This document shows positions 1-11,852 of a stretch of DNA of 64,000 nucleotides, in pieces (the first letter of the stretch is position 1; each line of letters starts with the position of its first letter). The stretch covers positions 1,054,001 through 1,118,000 of the forward strand of contig JAGYVD010000007.1 of NCBI GenBank assembly GCA_021209875.1, in the 5' to 3' direction. The position numbers and the translations under genes were made by a program. This DNA comes from Rosellinia necatrix (taxonomy: Eukaryota; Ascomycota; Sordariomycetes; Xylariales; Xylariaceae). Below the pieces are notes generated by a model that was given only the letters and a program-made list of their open reading frames with translations, was not told where the DNA came from and made no database searches.

Positions 1-1606
1 CCGCGAGGCATCTGCAGTCTTCCCCAGCAGCATCAATGGCTGATAGCCGGATATATAGCAATACGGTTTCGGTTTCGGTTTCCGCTCCCCAGATAATTCA
101 TACGCTAGCTCTAATATTACCCAAAAACGAACGAAAACAGAGTTAACTCTGATGCCTCCACTTCATGGGCGATCGACGGCACCCAATGCTCACATCTTCG
201 CCTTTCGCCCTCACCACCAACAATATCTCGGGTCAGTGTCATTGAATCGGCCTATACACATTGGGCTCTAGTAACGGTGTTGTTTGGATCGTGCGTATCA
301 CATTTACGTGCAACCTGCCAGCACGACTCGTGACGACGACGAGGATACCCAATTAAACAAGTCACGAGTCTGTCTAGACATCCCTTGCATGAAATCGGGT
401 CCTCGGATTCGCCTCCTCGCTCCCAAGTTCCTAAACCCCTCTCGAGGTGGCTCGCGATGGATTCCCCCTCATGATTTGCCCCGCCTAGCGCCCCTCCCCC
501 ACCGAGCCGGCTCTTCCCCAATCGCTACCCCCAACCCCCCACGTAGTTGTAGACTCTGGCAAGTGCTCACTGCCTATTTACTGGTCCCTGACACCCAGCG
601 ATGTTAATACGCTAACATATAGGCATCCAAAGTGCCTACCTACCCGGCACCTACTGCTCTGACGTCCAGACCACTGCCTAGAGAGGTAACCTAGGTGAAA
701 ACCGGAGTGCTTTAACCCAGAGGTATGCAACCGCTCCGATTAGGAAAACCCCAGGGTGCCACACGGCGAATAGTAACTAAACAAGAAGACCGAACTTCAT
801 GCTATCAAGCAAGTATTGTAAGCACGCAGTTATGCGATATAATAGAATGCCCCTCTCCCCCAATGGGCACTCATTAAGTTGACAGCCCATGGTTCCCAAA
901 ACTATGGTCCCCAATCCTACTTCATGTGTACCCCATATTCATTCGGCTACGTTCGGGTTCGGAGTTCCAACGGTGTGCCTAACCGATGTAGAGTGGAGGG
1001 TTGACTTGACGGGATGGGGCCTCGATGCTGCTATCCGATTCCCCCAAACTTAGAAGCGATACCCATAACCACAGGGTGGGGAGAGGTGTAAGGTATCATG
1101 CCGTTAATCCACGGCCTGGAGCTTTTTGCCCGGCGTCAATGTGGGTTGGTACTTTCTCGGAAGTGGCACCGGAGCGCTAATATGGCTTCTTATAGGGTCA
1201 ACACGATGTGTTGAATATGCATAGAGCAATGTTTCATAGTGCCGTTGGCCGGTAGCTCGGGCAAAGCTTCCCCGGGGTCACCTGGGCTGGACATCCCCTA
1301 CATTCGCCTTGTCTTATTACTCACCACCATATAACGGGATAGCTTTTAACACGGGCACTCGGTGGCATAGGCGCAGCTAGGCAAGCACACCAGGCAGCCG
1401 ATACCGACGCTTGAATGTGGTCGACGGGGGTCCGGGCCAGCTGTGTACAGTATTACCCCAAATATATCTTAGAATTCGACCGAAACCGGACTCTCGACAC
1501 CGAGAAGACCGGCCGTCGCCTACCTCCCCTCCCATTACCCGGGCTCTTCCCGCACAACATACCTACCTACCTGAGCACAAGCGAGTCCTCACCCGACGTC
1601 GCCACC
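1..1606. other. Gene-free upstream region
   Basis: No supportable gene is seen. The open frames here are short, lack recognisable domains and have no convincing splice signals. The last few hundred bases are presumably promoter and leader of the dehydrogenase that follows. Confidence 0.6.
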
Positions 1607-2556
1607 ATGCCCTCCTATCTCGAAAAGCTATTCTCGCTCGAGGGCCACCTGGCCGTCGTGACCGGCGGGACGCGGGGGATCGGGCAGTCGATGGCGCTCG
1701 CCCTGGCCGGGGCCGGGGCCGACGTGATCCTCGTGCAACGGGACGGGGCGAGCGCGGAGACGAAGCAGAAGATCGAGGCGCTGGGGCGCAAGGCCTTTGT
1801 CTACACGGCAGACATGGGCGCGCAAGAGCAGGTGGAGGGGCTCGCGAAGCGGATCCTAGACGACGGCCACGACCCCGACATCCTCGTCACGTCCGCCGGC
1901 ATCCAGAGACGGCACCCGGCGCACGAGTTCCCGATGAGCGACTGGAACGATGTACGGTGAACTCTCTCCTCTCCCAACCCCCCTATTAGTAACTACGGGC
2001 AACCTTGATCTGTTACCCCTTTATACATACATACCCCTTTTAAAGTTCATAGACCTGAAACGAAGTTAACCAAACCCCCCTCCCCGTCCCCTCTCGGCGC
2101 GCGGGCAAGCAGGTCCTCCAAGTCGACCTGACAGCCGTGTGGACGCTGAACCGGGACTTCGGGGCGTACTTCCTCTCGCGGCGGGCGGCGGGCGACGGGC
2201 GGCGGGGCGCGATCGTGAACGTGGCGTCGCTGGCGTCGTTCCAGGGCGGGCTCAACGTGCCGGCGTACGCGGCGGCCAAGGGCGGCGTGGCGCAGCTGAC
2301 CAAGTCGCTCTCGAACCAGTGGGCCGCCGCCGGCGTCAACGTCAACGCCGTCGCCCCGGGCTACGTGGCCACGGACATGAACGAGGCGCTGCTGCGCGAC
2401 CCCGCCCGCCGCGCCGCCATCCTCGAGCGCATCCCCGCCGCCCGCTGGGGCCAGCCCGCCGACTTCGAGGGCGCCGTCGTCTTCCTCGCCGGCGCCGCCT
2501 GCCGGTACGTGAGCGGCGAGATCTTGACCGTTGATGGGGGGTGGATGGGCAGGTAG
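1607..2556 (+). CDS. SDR-family oxidoreductase, KduD-like (2-deoxy-D-gluconate 3-dehydrogenase type)
   Basis: Two exons, 1607-1951 and 2113-2556, encode 262 residues, a normal length for a classical short-chain dehydrogenase. The ATG at 1607 sits in a good context (gccaccATG) and starts just before the Rossmann fold. The cofactor loop TGGTRGIG is at residues 19-26. The usual NNAG is replaced by TSAG. The catalytic set is Ser154, Tyr167 and Lys171 (YAAAK). The segment around AGIQRRHP and the following VDLTAVWTL resembles KduD-type enzymes, which oxidise 2-deoxy-gluconate-like sugar acids with NAD. It is convergent with a galactonate dehydratase 500 bp away, which supports a sugar-acid role, but the exact substrate is inferred. 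Exon 2 is very GC-rich. The intron (1952-2112) begins GTACGG and ends CAG. Confidence 0.85.
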
Positions 2557-3057
2557 GCAATGTGGGCCCGGCCGGCTTGTGCTTATCGTTAGTTCAAGGG
2601 GTTGGCAGTAATTTACGTTATCTTTTTTTTATTATTTCTTTTCTTATTATTTTTATCGCATCAACTCGTAGTTCGCATCGTCCCTCGGAGGCTGCCATGT
2701 GATCTGCTGCTTCGCCCAATTCTCGTAACCCCCCAAGCTGTAATTGGTTTTAGATATAATAATTCTATTCAATAGCTCACGTGTACCGATGTATCTCATG
2801 TTCGGGTCGGGATTAAGCGCTATTATTACGTGTAGAGACGCGATACACCTGGGAGCGATTTGGCTTCCACCGACTGCTACATCGGACCAGAAGACTATCA
2901 TACGGAGATTAGTAGTGAGGATTTATTGAGGCAGTATAAGCAGTTTCAATGGACATTGGATTGTATATCTTAGGATTATGTACATACAATAAGGCAAAAA
3001 TCGTCAAAACCAAATGTTCCCGATATCTCAAACATTCTGGGTAAAGGCCCCTGCCGC
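2557..3057. other. Convergent 3' intergenic region
   Basis: This holds the 3' ends of the two facing genes. A T-rich stretch around 2620-2660 may serve in 3'-end formation. No gene is seen. Confidence 0.5.
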
Positions 3058-4378
3058 CTACCATTCCCTGATACTACCATCAGGGCCATGGAACTCTTTG
3101 CATTGCCAAGGCAGAGTATCCTTCGAAATATTTTTCACGATTTCCTCGTCGATGTCGATTCCGAGGCCGTACCCTGTCGGCGCTTTGACGTAGCCGCCAT
3201 TTCCGATGTCAAACACGGCTGGGTCCTTCAGGTACGTCAAAAGGTCGATATCGTCACCGGCTTCTGTGTTGTAGTGCATCCCGAGACTCATCTCGAGGAT
3301 GGCAAAATTGGGTGAGGTCAAAGCAATATGCAGGCAGGCGGCAAAAGCTACAGGGCCCAGGGGGCAGTGAGGCGCAATAGCAACATCGTAAGCCTCTGCC
3401 ATAGTCGCGATACGCTTGGTCTCGCTGATACCACCAGCGTGGGCGATGTCCGGCTGCAGGATGTCGATGCTGGCGTCCTCAAGGAAGCGCTTGACGTCCC
3501 AGCGGGTATATAATCGTTCCCCGAGGGCGATGGGGATCGTAGTCAAGCCGGAGAGCTGCTTGATGGCTTCGGGGTGTTCGCTCAGCAGAGGTTCCTCGAT
3601 GAAGAGCGGGTGGTATGGTTCCAAGGCTTTTGCGAGCTGTTTCGCCATGGCTTTATGCACACGACCGTGGAAGTCCAAGCCAGCGTCGAGGCCGAGCGAC
3701 TTCACGATCTTCAATCTCTCGACGGCCGAGTCTAGAGCGGATGGGGAATCGACCCAGTTGAGATCCTCTGTTGCGTTCATCTTGACGCACTTGAGGCCTT
3801 GTGCCAGGCGTGCCTTGCTGCGACTTTGTTAACCCCAAATCACTGGACAAAGTTGGAGCACGTACGCAGCGCTCTCGATATCGGAGGGCCTATCACCGCC
3901 GATCCAGCAATATACTTGAACTTCATTTCGCACCTTGCCTCCGAGGAGCTCGTATATAGGCACTTTAAGGTTCTTGCCTGTATATTTCCATCAGCGGCCT
4001 TGAATAGGGCGACGCAGCCTTTTCCGGGATGCCCGACCTTTTAGATCCCAGAGGGCGATGTCAATACCCGATAGGGCACTCATGAAGACCGGCCCACCCC
4101 TGTAGAAACCATGTCTCCAAAACAACTGCCAGATATTCTCAATCTCGCTATCTATCAGTTAGTCGAATGCACCGGGAGAATCAATATCAGCATGACACAA
4201 ACTTGGCTTCCTTTCCTACGATCCTAGGAATCATTTCTTCCAGGCATCCCTCTACGGCGAGGTCGTGACCCTCAAGTGTCGCCTCACCCCAGCCAAACTG
4301 GCCATTCTCGTCGGTGATCTTCACCAATAGCCATCGAGGCTTTACCCGGTAGTATACGACACTGGCAATCTTCGCCAT
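3058..4378 (-). CDS. D-galactonate dehydratase-like enzyme (mandelate racemase/enolase superfamily)
   Basis: Four exons (4203-4378, 4038-4147, 3866-3977, 3058-3817) give 385 residues, the DgoD family length. Splices were chosen because they restore the family sequence: GKEANEIENIWQ over the first junction, WDLKGKNLKVP over the second and ESAAKARLAQG over the third. The enolase-superfamily catalytic layout is intact: metal ligands Asp181, Glu207 and Glu233, with bases His183 (DFHG) and His283 (APHCPLGP). These lie two residues before the E. coli DgoD positions as I recall them. The enzyme would remove water from D-galactonate to give 2-dehydro-3-deoxy-galactonate in the cytosol. Substrate assignment rests on family resemblance; another sugar acid is possible. 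It converges with a KduD-like dehydrogenase. All three introns are tiny (48-60 bp). Confidence 0.88.
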
Positions 4379-6070
4379 TTCTTGTGAACTGGGAGGGGAT
4401 TGTACGATAAGAATATGGGGCGAAGGTAATAGGTTGAACCAAACCGCCACGACTCGTGAGTGTTTTGGATACGTAATATGATGAATCGAAATCGAGCACC
4501 AAACAGTATCAAGGCAATATCCAGGATGTACCTCTCCAACGTTGCAAACGAAGCTGGGTTACATTTGTTATATGACTAGTAAGTGGCTAGTAATAGAAAC
4601 CTGTGCGATTGGCGAATCCAGACCCAACCCGAGTTCGGAAACGTAAACACGAAGCTCTCGACCTTAACCGGAACATTTTGTACCTTGTGGGGGTTGAGTT
4701 TGGCTTGACCGTTCTTCTGTCTTCTATACCCTTGATTCTGACCTGGTATAGTAAACAAAGTGCGATGGTGGTGTTCCACGTTAGGTAAGCATCGAGAGAC
4801 ACCCTAAGTCACCTACAACTCCCAATTGCCCCAGGGTAGATAGCTTCCCCCTAAGGCTCTCGGAAGGTGCTGCTGCCTTCGTACATTAGGTAAGTCTAAA
4901 CGAGGTACCCCTCATTTGGTTGTTCTCTCAACCCCCAAATTGACCCCCAAATATTGGAGTCGAGGGGTAAGATGACCCCCACTCAAGGTACTTCCAGTGG
5001 TACACTGCTAGTCTCTGCCCGCATGCATTGGATAGGTACTTCGACAGGGATTAGCTAGCCGTGGCACGAGTTAGGTGCTGTGGGTCGTTGTCAGCCCCAT
5101 AAACATTTTCCAGGTGCCCCGCGATTTCCTTCGGGGGTTGCAGCTACCTAAAACCTATCTGGCTTTCGATGACCTAAACTATACGCACTCGCGCGGAGTC
5201 GCGAAACGACTTAGTTTATGAACCATGTCGAAAGGACGCGAGTCAGTTCGGTTGTAGCCTGCAGCGCGCTATGCGCAAAACAAATCGGATGCCAACATCG
5301 AGAAGAGGGATTTCTGGCAACGGAATATGCAGGCCTTGGAGCATGACTTTATTTCCCCCCCGACAAAATGATTAACTGCTTGGATATCGATGATAGCTAG
5401 CCGAGATATACTTTATCTGCAAGAGTGCTTGGCGAGGTAGGAAGGGGGAAGGGCACAGAACTCAGTTCTTATCGACCATGCTAGGGCGACGCGGATTATA
5501 TCTGATTTCTAAACCCTCCACATGCACCGAGAGGCAGTGTAGCGTGCATGCCTAAACGTAAGATACAGGTCTAGGGGACGCAAGTTGAAATAAGCCTGGC
5601 TGCTGATAACTTGTGTTTCCTCTCGTCTAATAAACTCGAAAATGCCACTGGAGAGTCGGTCATCAGGCATCCCCTTGCCAGTATCTGCATGATATCCCCG
5701 CCATATGGAGGACTGCGAGTAGAATGGGTATACGACGTGTCCCTTATGACTGTGCTGGAAGGGAAACGGAATATTGAAGCATGTAGTGGGCAGCAAATAA
5801 GTAAGCCGCCCTTCGGACGACGTAACTCGCGTTCGAGTCCTCAAATCCCGAAGGAATTTGTCGCTGTCGCCTAATCTTGCACTTGCTGATATCGAAGAAG
5901 GCATGACCACATGTATATCATCCTATGTATACGCATTTCGCCTATAGAAGAGGGCATATAGGTACAGGATTGCGCAGACACTATGCTCACGCGAATCATG
6001 GATTCTTGTTACATTGACGTACATGCATCTCGTTCGCGGTTAAGCGAGTTGACAATGGGCACGGTCCCGT
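4379..6070. other. Gene-free region between galactonate dehydratase and GUF1
   Basis: This holds the dehydratase promoter on its left and the GUF1 3' flank on its right. A 133-codon reverse frame at 5509-5910 has no recognisable domain and is not called. Confidence 0.5.
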
Positions 6071-8182
6071 TTACTTGGCCAGGAACTTTTGGAAGGCTTC
6101 TTGTTCGATCACAACGTTGCCGACGGCGCGGAGCCGCTTCCTCCCTTCCTTCTGCTTATCCAACAATTTTTTCCGCCTAGTGATATCGCTGGCATGCAGC
6201 TTGGCCAGCACATCCTTGCGAAACGGCTTCAGCGTCTCTCGCGCGACGATCTTCTTCCCCACGGCTGCCTGGATGATCACCTCGAACATCTGCCGCTGCA
6301 CGTGCTCCTTGAACTTGCTGACCCACTGCTTGCCGAGCCGGTCAACCTGCGACCTGTGCACGACACGTGCTATGGCATCGACTGGCTCCTTGTTGACCAG
6401 GAGCTGCAGCTTGACGAGGTCGCTTTCCCGCCAGCCCGCATCTTCGTAATCCAGCGTGGCGTAGCCCTTTGTGGCTCCCTTCAACTTCCCGAAGAGGTCA
6501 TCCACAAGCTGCGCCGTAGGGATACGGTACTTGACAATCACTTGCATGCCCGGGAAGAATTCAATGCTTTCCTGCTCGCCGCGGCTGGCTTCGCATAACT
6601 CGATCGCGCGGCCAAGGTATTCCTCTGGGACCGTTATGGTGGCTAGCACAAAGGGCTCGTAGAAAATGGCGCCCCGTGCTTTGCTATCCTCGACCTCGGG
6701 GAACTCGGTGGGGCTCTGATGGACGGTTTCTTCACCATTCCTCCATACTACCTTAGTCTGGACGGCAGGTTCGGTGATGATGACGCTCGCGCCATGCTCC
6801 TGGCGCAACCGGTCTTGGAAGACGGAACAGTGGAGACTGCCTAGGAAACCAACTCGCCAGCCTGCACCGAGGGCTTCGGAGTGGTCCTTGTAGAGAGTGA
6901 TGCTACGGTCGTTGAGGACAAGCTGACTGATGCTATCGGAGAGACGGGTATAGTCAGCGGGATCGGTAGGGAAAGCAGCGACGAAGACCATGGGCTTCGG
7001 TTCCTCGAAGCCGGGGTATGGCGCGACGATATCCTCGGAGCCGACGGTCGTAAAAGTATCACCAATCTTGGCATCTTGAATCTTCTTCATGCCGGGGTTG
7101 AAGAAGATGTAGCCCACCTGGCCAGCGCGTAGAACCGTTTGTGGCACCTGGGTCGGATACCTGATTCCCACTTCTCCGACAGTATATTTCTGATGGGTAG
7201 CAAAGCTTATGAGCTGGTCACCCGCTTTGACTGTCCCATCGAAGAGTCTGACGAGGCAGACGACACCGCGAAAGCTATCGTACCAAGAATCGACTAGCAA
7301 CATCCTCAGTGGCTTTGTCTCATCCCCTTCGGGCGCAGGGATAGTATCCACAATAGCAGGCAGTAGATTCTTAACATTCAGGCCAGTCTTGGCGCTCACA
7401 CCGATGGCTTTGCTCGAGTCCAGCTCAAACGTTGACTCCAATTGCTCTAGCACACGAGGTACATCGGCGGCCGACATGTCGATCTTGTTGATTACGGGGA
7501 GGATCTTCAGGCCCTCGGCAAAGGCCAGATAAAAGTTGGCCACGGTCTGCGCTTGCACGCCCTGGCTTGCGTCTACCAACAACAAGGCACCGCCGCAGCT
7601 TGCATACGACCGGGTGACTTCGGCGCGGAAGTCAACGTGGCCAGGGGTGTCAACGAGATGGAGTAGGTAGTCGTCACCCTTGTGGTTGTAGATCATGGTG
7701 CACGTCTGGGCCTTGACGGTAATGCCTCGTTCTCGCTCGACTTCCAAGGTGTCTAGGATCTGGCGGTTTGCATTTGATGATGAGATGGTGCCGGTGTGTT
7801 CAAGTAGCCGGTCCGAGAGGGTCGATTTGCCATGGTCGATATGGGCAACAATGCAGAAGTTGCGAAACCGGTCGATAGGAATAGCGGCTATGCGGCGCTC
7901 AAGGTCGGTGGCGGAGCTTTTAGAGCTGTTGAAGCGACTTGATCGGCCTGTTGGGCCATGTAGAGATGGAGACGTCGTTGTCTGCCATACTGGAGAGGAT
8001 GACCGAGGTAGTATTCGGAGAGAAGAGCTACGCCATGCTGAACGGGGATGCGCAAGATGGGCGGGACGCAGACGAGACTGCCAATGCGGGAGGAGGGAAT
8101 GGGTGCTATAAGATGCACAGCGAGGTGCTTGGCGTAGACATGGTCGCATGAAGCCCGAGGACAGACAACTGCTGCCACCCAT
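6071..8182 (-). CDS. GUF1: Translation factor GUF1, mitochondrial (EF-4/LepA GTPase)
   Basis: An intronless 703-residue reading frame. All GTPase motifs are present: AHIDHGKST (about 113-121), the switch I region [22 protein letters not shown] and SAKTG. These are followed by the EF-G-like domains and the LepA-specific C-terminal domain ending in the typical basic tail. LepA/GUF1 acts on mitochondrial ribosomes, promotes back-translocation and supports protein synthesis under stress. The first about 95 residues are rich in Arg, Ser and hydrophobics with almost no acids, a good mitochondrial presequence. The start at 8182 is the first ATG of the frame; Met12 is an alternative. Confidence 0.96.
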   Translation of the reverse strand: MGGSSCLSSGFMRPCLRQAPRCASYSTHSLLPHWQSRLRPAHLAHPRSAWRSSSLRILPRSSSPVWQTTTSPSLHGPTGRSSRFNSSKSSATDLERRIAAIPIDRFRNFCIVAHIDHGKSTLSDRLLEHTGTISSSNANRQILDTLEVERERGITVKAQTCTMIYNHKGDDYLLHLVDTPGHVDFRAEVTRSYASCGGALLLVDASQGVQAQTVANFYLAFAEGLKILPVINKIDMSAADVPRVLEQLESTFELDSSKAIGVSAKTGLNVKNLLPAIVDTIPAPEGDETKPLRMLLVDSWYDSFRGVVCLVRLFDGTVKAGDQLISFATHQKYTVGEVGIRYPTQVPQTVLRAGQVGYIFFNPGMKKIQDAKIGDTFTTVGSEDIVAPYPGFEEPKPMVFVAAFPTDPADYTRLSDSISQLVLNDRSITLYKDHSEALGAGWRVGFLGSLHCSVFQDRLRQEHGASVIITEPAVQTKVVWRNGEETVHQSPTEFPEVEDSKARGAIFYEPFVLATITVPEEYLGRAIELCEASRGEQESIEFFPGMQVIVKYRIPTAQLVDDLFGKLKGATKGYATLDYEDAGWRESDLVKLQLLVNKEPVDAIARVVHRSQVDRLGKQWVSKFKEHVQRQMFEVIIQAAVGKKIVARETLKPFRKDVLAKLHASDITRRKKLLDKQKEGRKRLRAVGNVVIEQEAFQKFLAK

Positions 8183-8690
8183 CCATTCACATTCACGCTA
8201 GTCGGCGACGGCGATGCAGGTTGAATCAAGACCTTTCAATTGGGGGTCTAGCGAGAGATTGAGAGTTGAGATAGGGTTTGGATTGTAGGTATATCAATTA
8301 AGTTGGGTATGATACCTACCTACTTACCGGCGCGACTGGCGATAGGCGAAAAGATAACTAGCAGGTGGAGATAGCCAGTAGAGGTACCTTATCTGAACAC
8401 CAACAGTACATAGGTACCTACCTAGGTAGGTAGGTGCCTCAGGCAGTCTGCAGGGGTATAAAACTTAACCATAGCACTTTCCCAACAGCACATACACGTA
8501 CTCCCGCAGGAGGTTCGCGTAGCCCCACTTTGTATGAGTTTCCCTTTGTTAAGCCTCGAGCGCGTGCCTGTGACCACCTTGAATAGCTAGATTGCATTAT
8601 CACTGTCAATACGGTGAGAGCTTTCCTTGAAAGCAAACATCCACACAACAATGTTTTCAGCTCTCGTTATAGGCATGAGATGTGACCAAC
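8183..8690. promoter_or_regulatory. Divergent promoter region of GUF1 and the SNF2-like gene
   Basis: Five hundred bases separate the two divergent starts, so both promoters must lie here. It contains a copy of the recurrent CCTACCTAGGTAGGTAGGT-type motif near 8410-8432. An ATG at 8651 opens a 26-codon upstream frame that overlaps the SNF2 start out of frame. Confidence 0.55.
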
Positions 8691-11600
8691 ATGGCGCGAA
8701 CAGTAGATCTCATTGTCATCCCAGATGACGAAAGCACAGCTTCTGAGACACCAGCCGAGAATGAAGCAAGGACGTCGCGATCAACGAAGCGAAAATGGAC
8801 ACAGAGGCCAGTCAATTATGATGACTGGAGCGACGAGTCAGATGAAAACTCCACAGCCTTTAAAAAGCGGAAGCCTGCTTCAAGGAAGGCTACCACAGCT
8901 GGAAGCAACGGGAAGCCTGGTACCAGGGGCCGGCCGTCGCAGAAATCGAAGGCTAAACCGCAGCTGAATGATGATACCGCGCCGGACACTGAGCCAAAAT
9001 CTACAATACTGCTGCCTGCTTACTTCCAGAAGCGCCGCATGGCTTTCGACGAAAACTACAAAGCCGTCCGTGACGCGGGTCTGCGTCTGCCCCCGGACTA
9101 CTCAGATGTGTACTTTTCCGATGACGAAAGACTTGAGGGGCTAGAGGAGAAGCCACAGTTTGACCCGAGTAGTGGAATTAAGCCCTGCCACCCATACAAA
9201 GATATTAAGATTGCCGGTGGGTTAATACCAGCTTCTCTCGCCCAATACCTCAGAGATTACCAAATCGAGGGGGTGCAGTTTTTGTATGATCTTTTCGTAC
9301 ATCAACGCGGTGGCATTCTTGGTGATGATATGGGTTTGGGAAAGACGGTTCAAGTGGCGGCATTTTTGACCGTTGCCTTTGGGAAAACGGGCGACAGCCG
9401 CGACGCGAAGAGAATGAGAAAATATAGGCGTACTAAAGATGACTGGTACCCGCGCGCTCTAATTGTATGTCCTGGGTCTTTAATTCAGAACTGGAAAAGC
9501 GAACTTGAGAGATGGGGCTGGTGGGTTATCGACCTCTTCCACGGCCCTAAACGCGACGATGTCCTTGGCACTGCCCGCGCCGGACGGCTTGAAGTTATGA
9601 TTACAACATACACAACCTACAAAAACAGTGCAAACGAGATCAATATGGTACCCTGGGATATCATCATTGCTGATGAGTGCCATTGCATAAAGGACCCTAC
9701 CGCTGGGATCACACAATCGATGAACTTGGTTAACTCCCTATGTCGGATAGGATTAACTGGGACAGCAATACAGAACAACTACGAAGAGCTGTGGGCGCTA
9801 TTGAATTGGACCAATCCAGGCCAGTTTGGCACGAGGAGAGACTGGCAGCGCATGGTCGCCCAGCCTCTTGCTATCGGGCAAAGCCATGATGCTACCCTCC
9901 ATCAGTTAAGCAAGGCGCGTACAACAGCAAAAAAGCTGCGGGATAATCTTCTTCCCAAGTTCTTTTTGCGTCGCCTCAAAAGTTTGATCGCAGATCAACT
10001 ACCGAAGAAGAGCGACAAGGTGGTATTTTGCCCGCTCTCGGATCTCCAGCGGCGGGCCTATGAGAATGTCCTTGCTAGCCCCGTCGCCCAGTTTGTCCTG
10101 ACGTCCTTCGACCGGTGCTCATGCGATTCCGGAAACACAAGGGGGCACTGTTGCTACAAAGTCAATGCTGACGGCGAAAAATGGCAGGCTCTTACCTTTC
10201 CCCTGATTATATCGCTCCAGAAACTAGCCAATCACTTTAATCTACTCATGCCACGAAGTATGGAAGTTCCCGACAAGTACCAGAGAGAGCTTCGAATACT
10301 TCAAGCTGCAGCGCCGACTGATTGGGAAACGCACTATAACAATCGAGACTCCATTCTTCATCTTGCCAATCCTGAATACTGTGGGAAATGGAAAGTCCTG
10401 AAGAAATTGTCAGAGTTTTGGCATAAGAATGGAGACAAGGTTCTGGTCTTCTCCCATAGTGTGAGACTTCTGAATATCCTCCAGCAGCTGTTCAATAAAA
10501 CGCTGTACAATGTCAGCTATTTAGATGGCTCTCTCTCGTATGACGAGCGCCAGGCTGCAGTTGACGAATTCAATTGTGACCCGAATCAGTTCATCTTCCT
10601 TATATCTACGAAGGCGGGCGGTGTCGGACTTAATATCACCTCAGCTAACAAGGTTGTTATCATGGATCCTCACTGGAATCCAAGTTACGATCTACAAGCA
10701 CAAGACCGTGCTTATCGGATTGGGCAAGTCCGTGATGTAGACGTCTATCGTCTGATATCCGTGGGAACAATTGAAGAAATCACCTACGCAAGACAGATTT
10801 ACAAGCAGCAGCAGGCCAACATCGGATATAATGCCTCAAACGAGCGACGTTACTTCAAAGGTGTTCAGCACCAGAGCAAAGGAGAGCTCTTCGGGATACA
10901 AAACTTATTGACTTACAATGGTGACGAAGGCGTTCTTCGCGATATCGTCAATAAGACCAATGTGGCCGAGGCCAGGGCAGGTGTCAGGATGATTGATATC
11001 GACATGAATAAAGTAGTTGAGGTCGTAGAGGATGAAATACCTATCAAGAAAGAAGGGGGGGTTGATGATGAAACCGGCGGTTTGAGGCAGTTATCCATCA
11101 TGCTTACCGCACCCGACAATAAACAAGGCATAATACGCCGTGCCGAGACCACCAACACGACCAAGAGTGACCCAATACAAGCCATTTTAGCTGGGGAAGG
11201 CGTCGAATATACACACGAAAACTCAGAAGTGATTGGATCGTCCAAAGTAGAGAACGAACTCTCACGATGGGCCGAGAAGGCCACAACTCCGGAGGGCGGT
11301 ATAGCTGGCCTGGCACTGTTCTTGGACAATCAGCAGGACCCCTCAGTTAATGGACACCGCGTGTCTTTTCATTACGAATTCAACCCACCTGGGGATGTGA
11401 TGCAACGGCAATTTTGTACTATGGCTAAGGAATTCGGATTTTCTAATGCAACAGAATTCGCTCTTGCCGTCGAGGGCATGACTCAAGAGCAGCGAAGAAA
11501 TTGTCTAGATTCATTCTACCATAACCGTGTCGAAAGATTGAGGAAAGCTGACGGCATTAAACCCGGAAGTAACATAAAGGTAGAAGTTGATCTCGAACAA

Positions 11601-11852
11601 TCAATGGAGGTGGATCTTGGCAATCAGCGTGACGCCGCTGGTGGGAGTCATGCAAATGCTAAAGTAAAACCGGAACACGAAGATCTTCCGATACAGGATA
11701 TCAAGACAGGTTCACCTCACATCAAGCAAGAACGTGGCAGTGGCTCCTCTCACCGTGTTATCCCAATTGCACCAAGACAAGATACGGCCGCGCCGGATAG
11801 GCACTCGGTGCCTATCTGGATTTTCGATGACGAAGAGACGGATGAGTTATGA
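8691..11852 (+). CDS. SNF2-family DNA-dependent ATPase, ERCC6L2/Rad26-like
   Basis: A single-exon 1053-residue protein starting at ATG 8691 (MARTVDLIV). An acidic and basic, probably disordered, N-terminus precedes a complete SNF2 ATPase core. Motif I is GDDMGLGKT (about 210-218), and motif II reads DECH (from about 328) rather than the common DEAH or DEGH. The helicase C-terminal lobe spans about 583-690 and has VLVFSHSVRLL, STKAGGVGLN and the arginine-finger motif QAQDRAYRIGQ. The DDMGLGKT variant and overall layout fit ERCC6L2-like relatives of Cockayne syndrome B/Rad26, which act in DNA repair in the nucleus. Several IKxE/VKxE-type sites in the tail (for example VKPEHE and IKQE) look like SUMO consensus sites. 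Subfamily placement is by eye. Confidence 0.85.
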   Translation: MARTVDLIVIPDDESTASETPAENEARTSRSTKRKWTQRPVNYDDWSDESDENSTAFKKRKPASRKATTAGSNGKPGTRGRPSQKSKAKPQLNDDTAPDTEPKSTILLPAYFQKRRMAFDENYKAVRDAGLRLPPDYSDVYFSDDERLEGLEEKPQFDPSSGIKPCHPYKDIKIAGGLIPASLAQYLRDYQIEGVQFLYDLFVHQRGGILGDDMGLGKTVQVAAFLTVAFGKTGDSRDAKRMRKYRRTKDDWYPRALIVCPGSLIQNWKSELERWGWWVIDLFHGPKRDDVLGTARAGRLEVMITTYTTYKNSANEINMVPWDIIIADECHCIKDPTAGITQSMNLVNSLCRIGLTGTAIQNNYEELWALLNWTNPGQFGTRRDWQRMVAQPLAIGQSHDATLHQLSKARTTAKKLRDNLLPKFFLRRLKSLIADQLPKKSDKVVFCPLSDLQRRAYENVLASPVAQFVLTSFDRCSCDSGNTRGHCCYKVNADGEKWQALTFPLIISLQKLANHFNLLMPRSMEVPDKYQRELRILQAAAPTDWETHYNNRDSILHLANPEYCGKWKVLKKLSEFWHKNGDKVLVFSHSVRLLNILQQLFNKTLYNVSYLDGSLSYDERQAAVDEFNCDPNQFIFLISTKAGGVGLNITSANKVVIMDPHWNPSYDLQAQDRAYRIGQVRDVDVYRLISVGTIEEITYARQIYKQQQANIGYNASNERRYFKGVQHQSKGELFGIQNLLTYNGDEGVLRDIVNKTNVAEARAGVRMIDIDMNKVVEVVEDEIPIKKEGGVDDETGGLRQLSIMLTAPDNKQGIIRRAETTNTTKSDPIQAILAGEGVEYTHENSEVIGSSKVENELSRWAEKATTPEGGIAGLALFLDNQQDPSVNGHRVSFHYEFNPPGDVMQRQFCTMAKEFGFSNATEFALAVEGMTQEQRRNCLDSFYHNRVERLRKADGIKPGSNIKVEVDLEQSMEVDLGNQRDAAGGSHANAKVKPEHEDLPIQDIKTGSPHIKQERGSGSSHRVIPIAPRQDTAAPDRHSVPIWIFDDEETDEL

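Noticed and set aside
5831..5840. GTTCGAGTCC, like a tRNA B box
   Set aside because: The flanking five bases on each side do not pair as a T-stem and no A box or acceptor stem fits.
5509..5910. A 133-codon minus-strand frame
   Set aside because: No recognisable family, no codon-use support and no splice context.
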